Under the pieces are notes generated by a model. It was given only the letters and a program-made list of their open reading frames with translations, did not search any database and was not told where the DNA came from. A stretch of 7,650 nucleotides of DNA from Gammaproteobacteria bacterium (lineage in GTDB: Bacteria > Pseudomonadota > Gammaproteobacteria > DSM-26407), in assembly GCA_028694565.1 (NCBI GenBank), contig JAQVKR010000116.1, positions 1 through 7,650 on the forward strand, read 5' to 3'. Shown here piece by piece: positions 6,242-7,650 of the stretch. Positions within the stretch are counted from its first letter, which is position 1. Each line of letters begins with the position of its first letter. The translations under genes and the position numbers were made by a program.

Positions 6242-6353
6242 CGCCAGCCTCCAGTTCGTAGGATGGGCAAAGGCGCGTAGCGACGTGCCCATCAGGGGAT
6301 GGCAGCGCCGCTTGACGGGCGCGCTGCGCGTTGCCCATCCTACGTTGCTGGCG
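6242..6353. repeat. REP-like palindromic element between cbbL and cbbS
   Basis: Perfect 14-bp arms CGTAGGATGGGCAA (6257-6270) and TTGCCCATCCTACG (6331-6344) enclose 60 bp. A further outer pair, CGCCAGC (6242-6248) and GCTGGCG (6347-6353), widens the dyad. Inside, GATGGGCA (6262-6269) also pairs with TGCCCATC (6286-6293), and GCAGCGC (6302-6308) with GCGCTGC (6321-6327). The element can therefore fold as one long stem or as two tandem hairpins. The GTAGGATGGG...CCCATCCTAC pattern resembles a dispersed repeat that I know from many gammaproteobacterial genomes; a family assignment needs a search. It widens the cbbL-cbbS gap to 168 bp and in mRNA would protect the 3' end of the cbbL segment. Confidence 0.78.
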
Positions 6354-6369
6354 GCTGACCGCTGGCTGC

Positions 6370-7650
6370 TTACTTGTGGGACACGTCGAGCTTGTCGACG
6401 GTGTCGAACTCGAACTTGATCTCCTTCCAGGTATCCATCGCGGCCTTCAGCTCGGGGCTGCTGGCGGCGGCGGCGGTCAGGATCTCCTTGCCCTCCTTCT
6501 CCAGCTGGCGGCCCTGGTTGCGGGCCTCGACGCAGGCCTCGAGCGCCACGCGGTTGGCCGCGGCGCCGGCCGCGTTGCCCCACGGGTGGCCCAGGGTGCC
6601 GCCGCCGAACTGCAGCACCGCGTCATCACCGAAGATGGTGACCAGCGCCGGCATGTGCCAGACGTGGATGCCGCCGGAGGCCACGGCGAAGGCGCCGGGC
6701 ATGGAGCCCCAGTCCTGGTCGAAGAAGATGCCGCGGCTGCGATCCTCCTTGATGTAGGAGTCGCGCAGCAGGTCGATCCAGCCCAGGGTCGACTCGCGGT
6801 CGCCCTCGAGCTTGCCCACCACGGTGCCGGTGTGCAGGTGATCGCCGCCGGACAGGCGCAGGATCTTGGTCAGCACGCGGAAGTGGATGCCGTGGTTGGG
6901 GTTGCGGTCGAGCACCGCGTGCATGGCGCGGTGGATGTGGAGCAGCAGGCCGTTGTCCCGGCACCACTGGGCCAGGCCGGTGTTGGCGCAGAAGCCGCCG
7001 GTGATGTAGTCGTGCATGATGATGGGCGCGCCGATCTCCTTGGCGTACTCGGCCCGCTTGTACATCTCCTCCGGGGTGGGCGCGGTCACGTTCAGGTAGT
7101 GGCCCTTGCGCTCGCCGGTCTCCTGCTCCGCCTTGTGGATGGCGTCCATGACGAAGTCGAACCGCTGGCGCCAGCGCATGAACGGCTGGGAGTTGACGTT
7201 CTCGTCGTCCTTGGTGAAGTCCAGGCCGCCGCGCAGGCACTCGTAGACGGCGCGGCCGTAGTTCTTGGCCGACAGGCCCAGCTTGGGCTTGATGGTGCAG
7301 CCCAGCAGCGGACGGCCGTACTTGTTCATGATGTCGCGCTCCACCTGGATGCCGTGGGGCGGACCGTTGCAGGTCATCACGTAGGCGATGGGGAAGCGCA
7401 CGTCCTCCAGGCGCAGGGCGCGCACGGCCTTGAAGCCGAACACGTTGCCCACCAGGGAGGTGAACACGTTCACCACCGAACCCTCTTCGAAGAGATCGAT
7501 GGGGTAGGCGATGAAGGCGTAGAAGGCCTCGTCGTTGCCCGGCACATCCTCGATGGCGTAGGCGCGGCCCTTGTAGTAGTCGAGATCGGTGAGGAGGTCG
7601 GTCCACACGGTGGTCCAGGTGCCGGTGGAGGATTCCGCCGCCACGGCCGC
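6370..7650 (-). CDS. cbbL: RuBisCO form I large subunit (5' end beyond window)
   Basis: The catalytic large subunit of form I RuBisCO, which carboxylates RuBP in the first step of the Calvin cycle. The last 426 codons are present; roughly the first 45 residues lie beyond the right edge, where the frame reads [12 protein letters not shown]. Active-site motifs, with usual plant numbering in brackets, are intact: the Glu of AAESS (60), GNVFGFK (Asn 123), TIKPKLG (Lys 175 and 177), [10 protein letters not shown] (carbamylated Lys 201, metal ligands Asp 203 and Glu 204), HIHRAMHAV (His 294), [16 protein letters not shown] (His 327 and loop-6 Lys 334), [12 protein letters not shown] (Ser 379) and [12 protein letters not shown] (Gly 403/404). 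Sequence style, the C-terminus [12 protein letters not shown] and the following cbbS-cbbQ-cbbO point to form IA of the cbbQ-linked type. The GTG at 7644 is internal, not the start. This is the first gene of the operon within the window. Confidence 0.98.
   Translation of the reverse strand, partial: AAVAAESSTGTWTTVWTDLLTDLDYYKGRAYAIEDVPGNDEAFYAFIAYPIDLFEEGSVVNVFTSLVGNVFGFKAVRALRLEDVRFPIAYVMTCNGPPHGIQVERDIMNKYGRPLLGCTIKPKLGLSAKNYGRAVYECLRGGLDFTKDDENVNSQPFMRWRQRFDFVMDAIHKAEQETGERKGHYLNVTAPTPEEMYKRAEYAKEIGAPIIMHDYITGGFCANTGLAQWCRDNGLLLHIHRAMHAVLDRNPNHGIHFRVLTKILRLSGGDHLHTGTVVGKLEGDRESTLGWIDLLRDSYIKEDRSRGIFFDQDWGSMPGAFAVASGGIHVWHMPALVTIFGDDAVLQFGGGTLGHPWGNAAGAAANRVALEACVEARNQGRQLEKEGKEILTAAAASSPELKAAMDTWKEIKFEFDTVDKLDVSHK

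Noticed and set aside
1..7650. CRISPR array, tRNA, rRNA, transposase or carboxysome genes
   Set aside because: No regularly spaced repeats, no cloverleaf or rRNA-like segment, no transposase frame and no shell-protein or CsoS2-like frame were seen on either strand.

Overview
This window is a Calvin-cycle CO2-fixation locus, almost entirely on the minus strand. It carries genes for two different RuBisCOs. From right to left, in the direction of transcription, it holds a 5'-truncated form I large subunit gene (cbbL), the small subunit gene (cbbS), the RuBisCO activase pair cbbQ (MoxR-type AAA+ ATPase) and cbbO (VWA/MIDAS adaptor), and an unrecognised 149-residue protein. After an interlude of about 1.3 kb comes the start of a form II RuBisCO gene (cbbM), which runs off the left edge. 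The interlude contains a 100-residue plus-strand protein and a basic 133-residue minus-strand protein, neither recognised, separated by a divergent non-coding gap.

The DNA is GC-rich with strong GC preference at third codon positions. A cbbL-cbbS-cbbQ-cbbO order with no carboxysome genes after cbbS matches the cbbQ-linked type of form IA RuBisCO found in autotrophic proteobacteria. Together with a cbbM close to those of sulfur- and iron-oxidising or phototrophic proteobacteria, and repeats of a kind common in gammaproteobacteria, this suggests a chemolithoautotrophic (perhaps sulfur-oxidising) or phototrophic gammaproteobacterium. That assignment is inference; no taxonomic marker is present.

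How the parts work together: CbbL8S8 and CbbM both carboxylate ribulose bisphosphate, and their different CO2/O2 properties usually suit different CO2 and O2 conditions. CbbQ and CbbO form a motor-adaptor complex that strips inhibitory sugar phosphates from RuBisCO active sites. All catalytic motifs that can be seen are intact.

The most unusual part is not the genes but the spaces between them. The cbbL-cbbS gap holds a REP-like nested palindrome with perfect 14-bp arms. The cbbS-cbbQ gap holds a textbook intrinsic terminator plus a second stem just before cbbQ. The cbbQ-cbbO gap is an island bounded by perfect 16-bp inverted repeats whose end supplies the probable cbbO ribosome-binding site. 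The operon therefore looks divided into segments that could set a descending L > S > Q/O dosage. I see no completely new system here. The best candidates for new biology are the three uncharacterised small proteins and these structured spacers.
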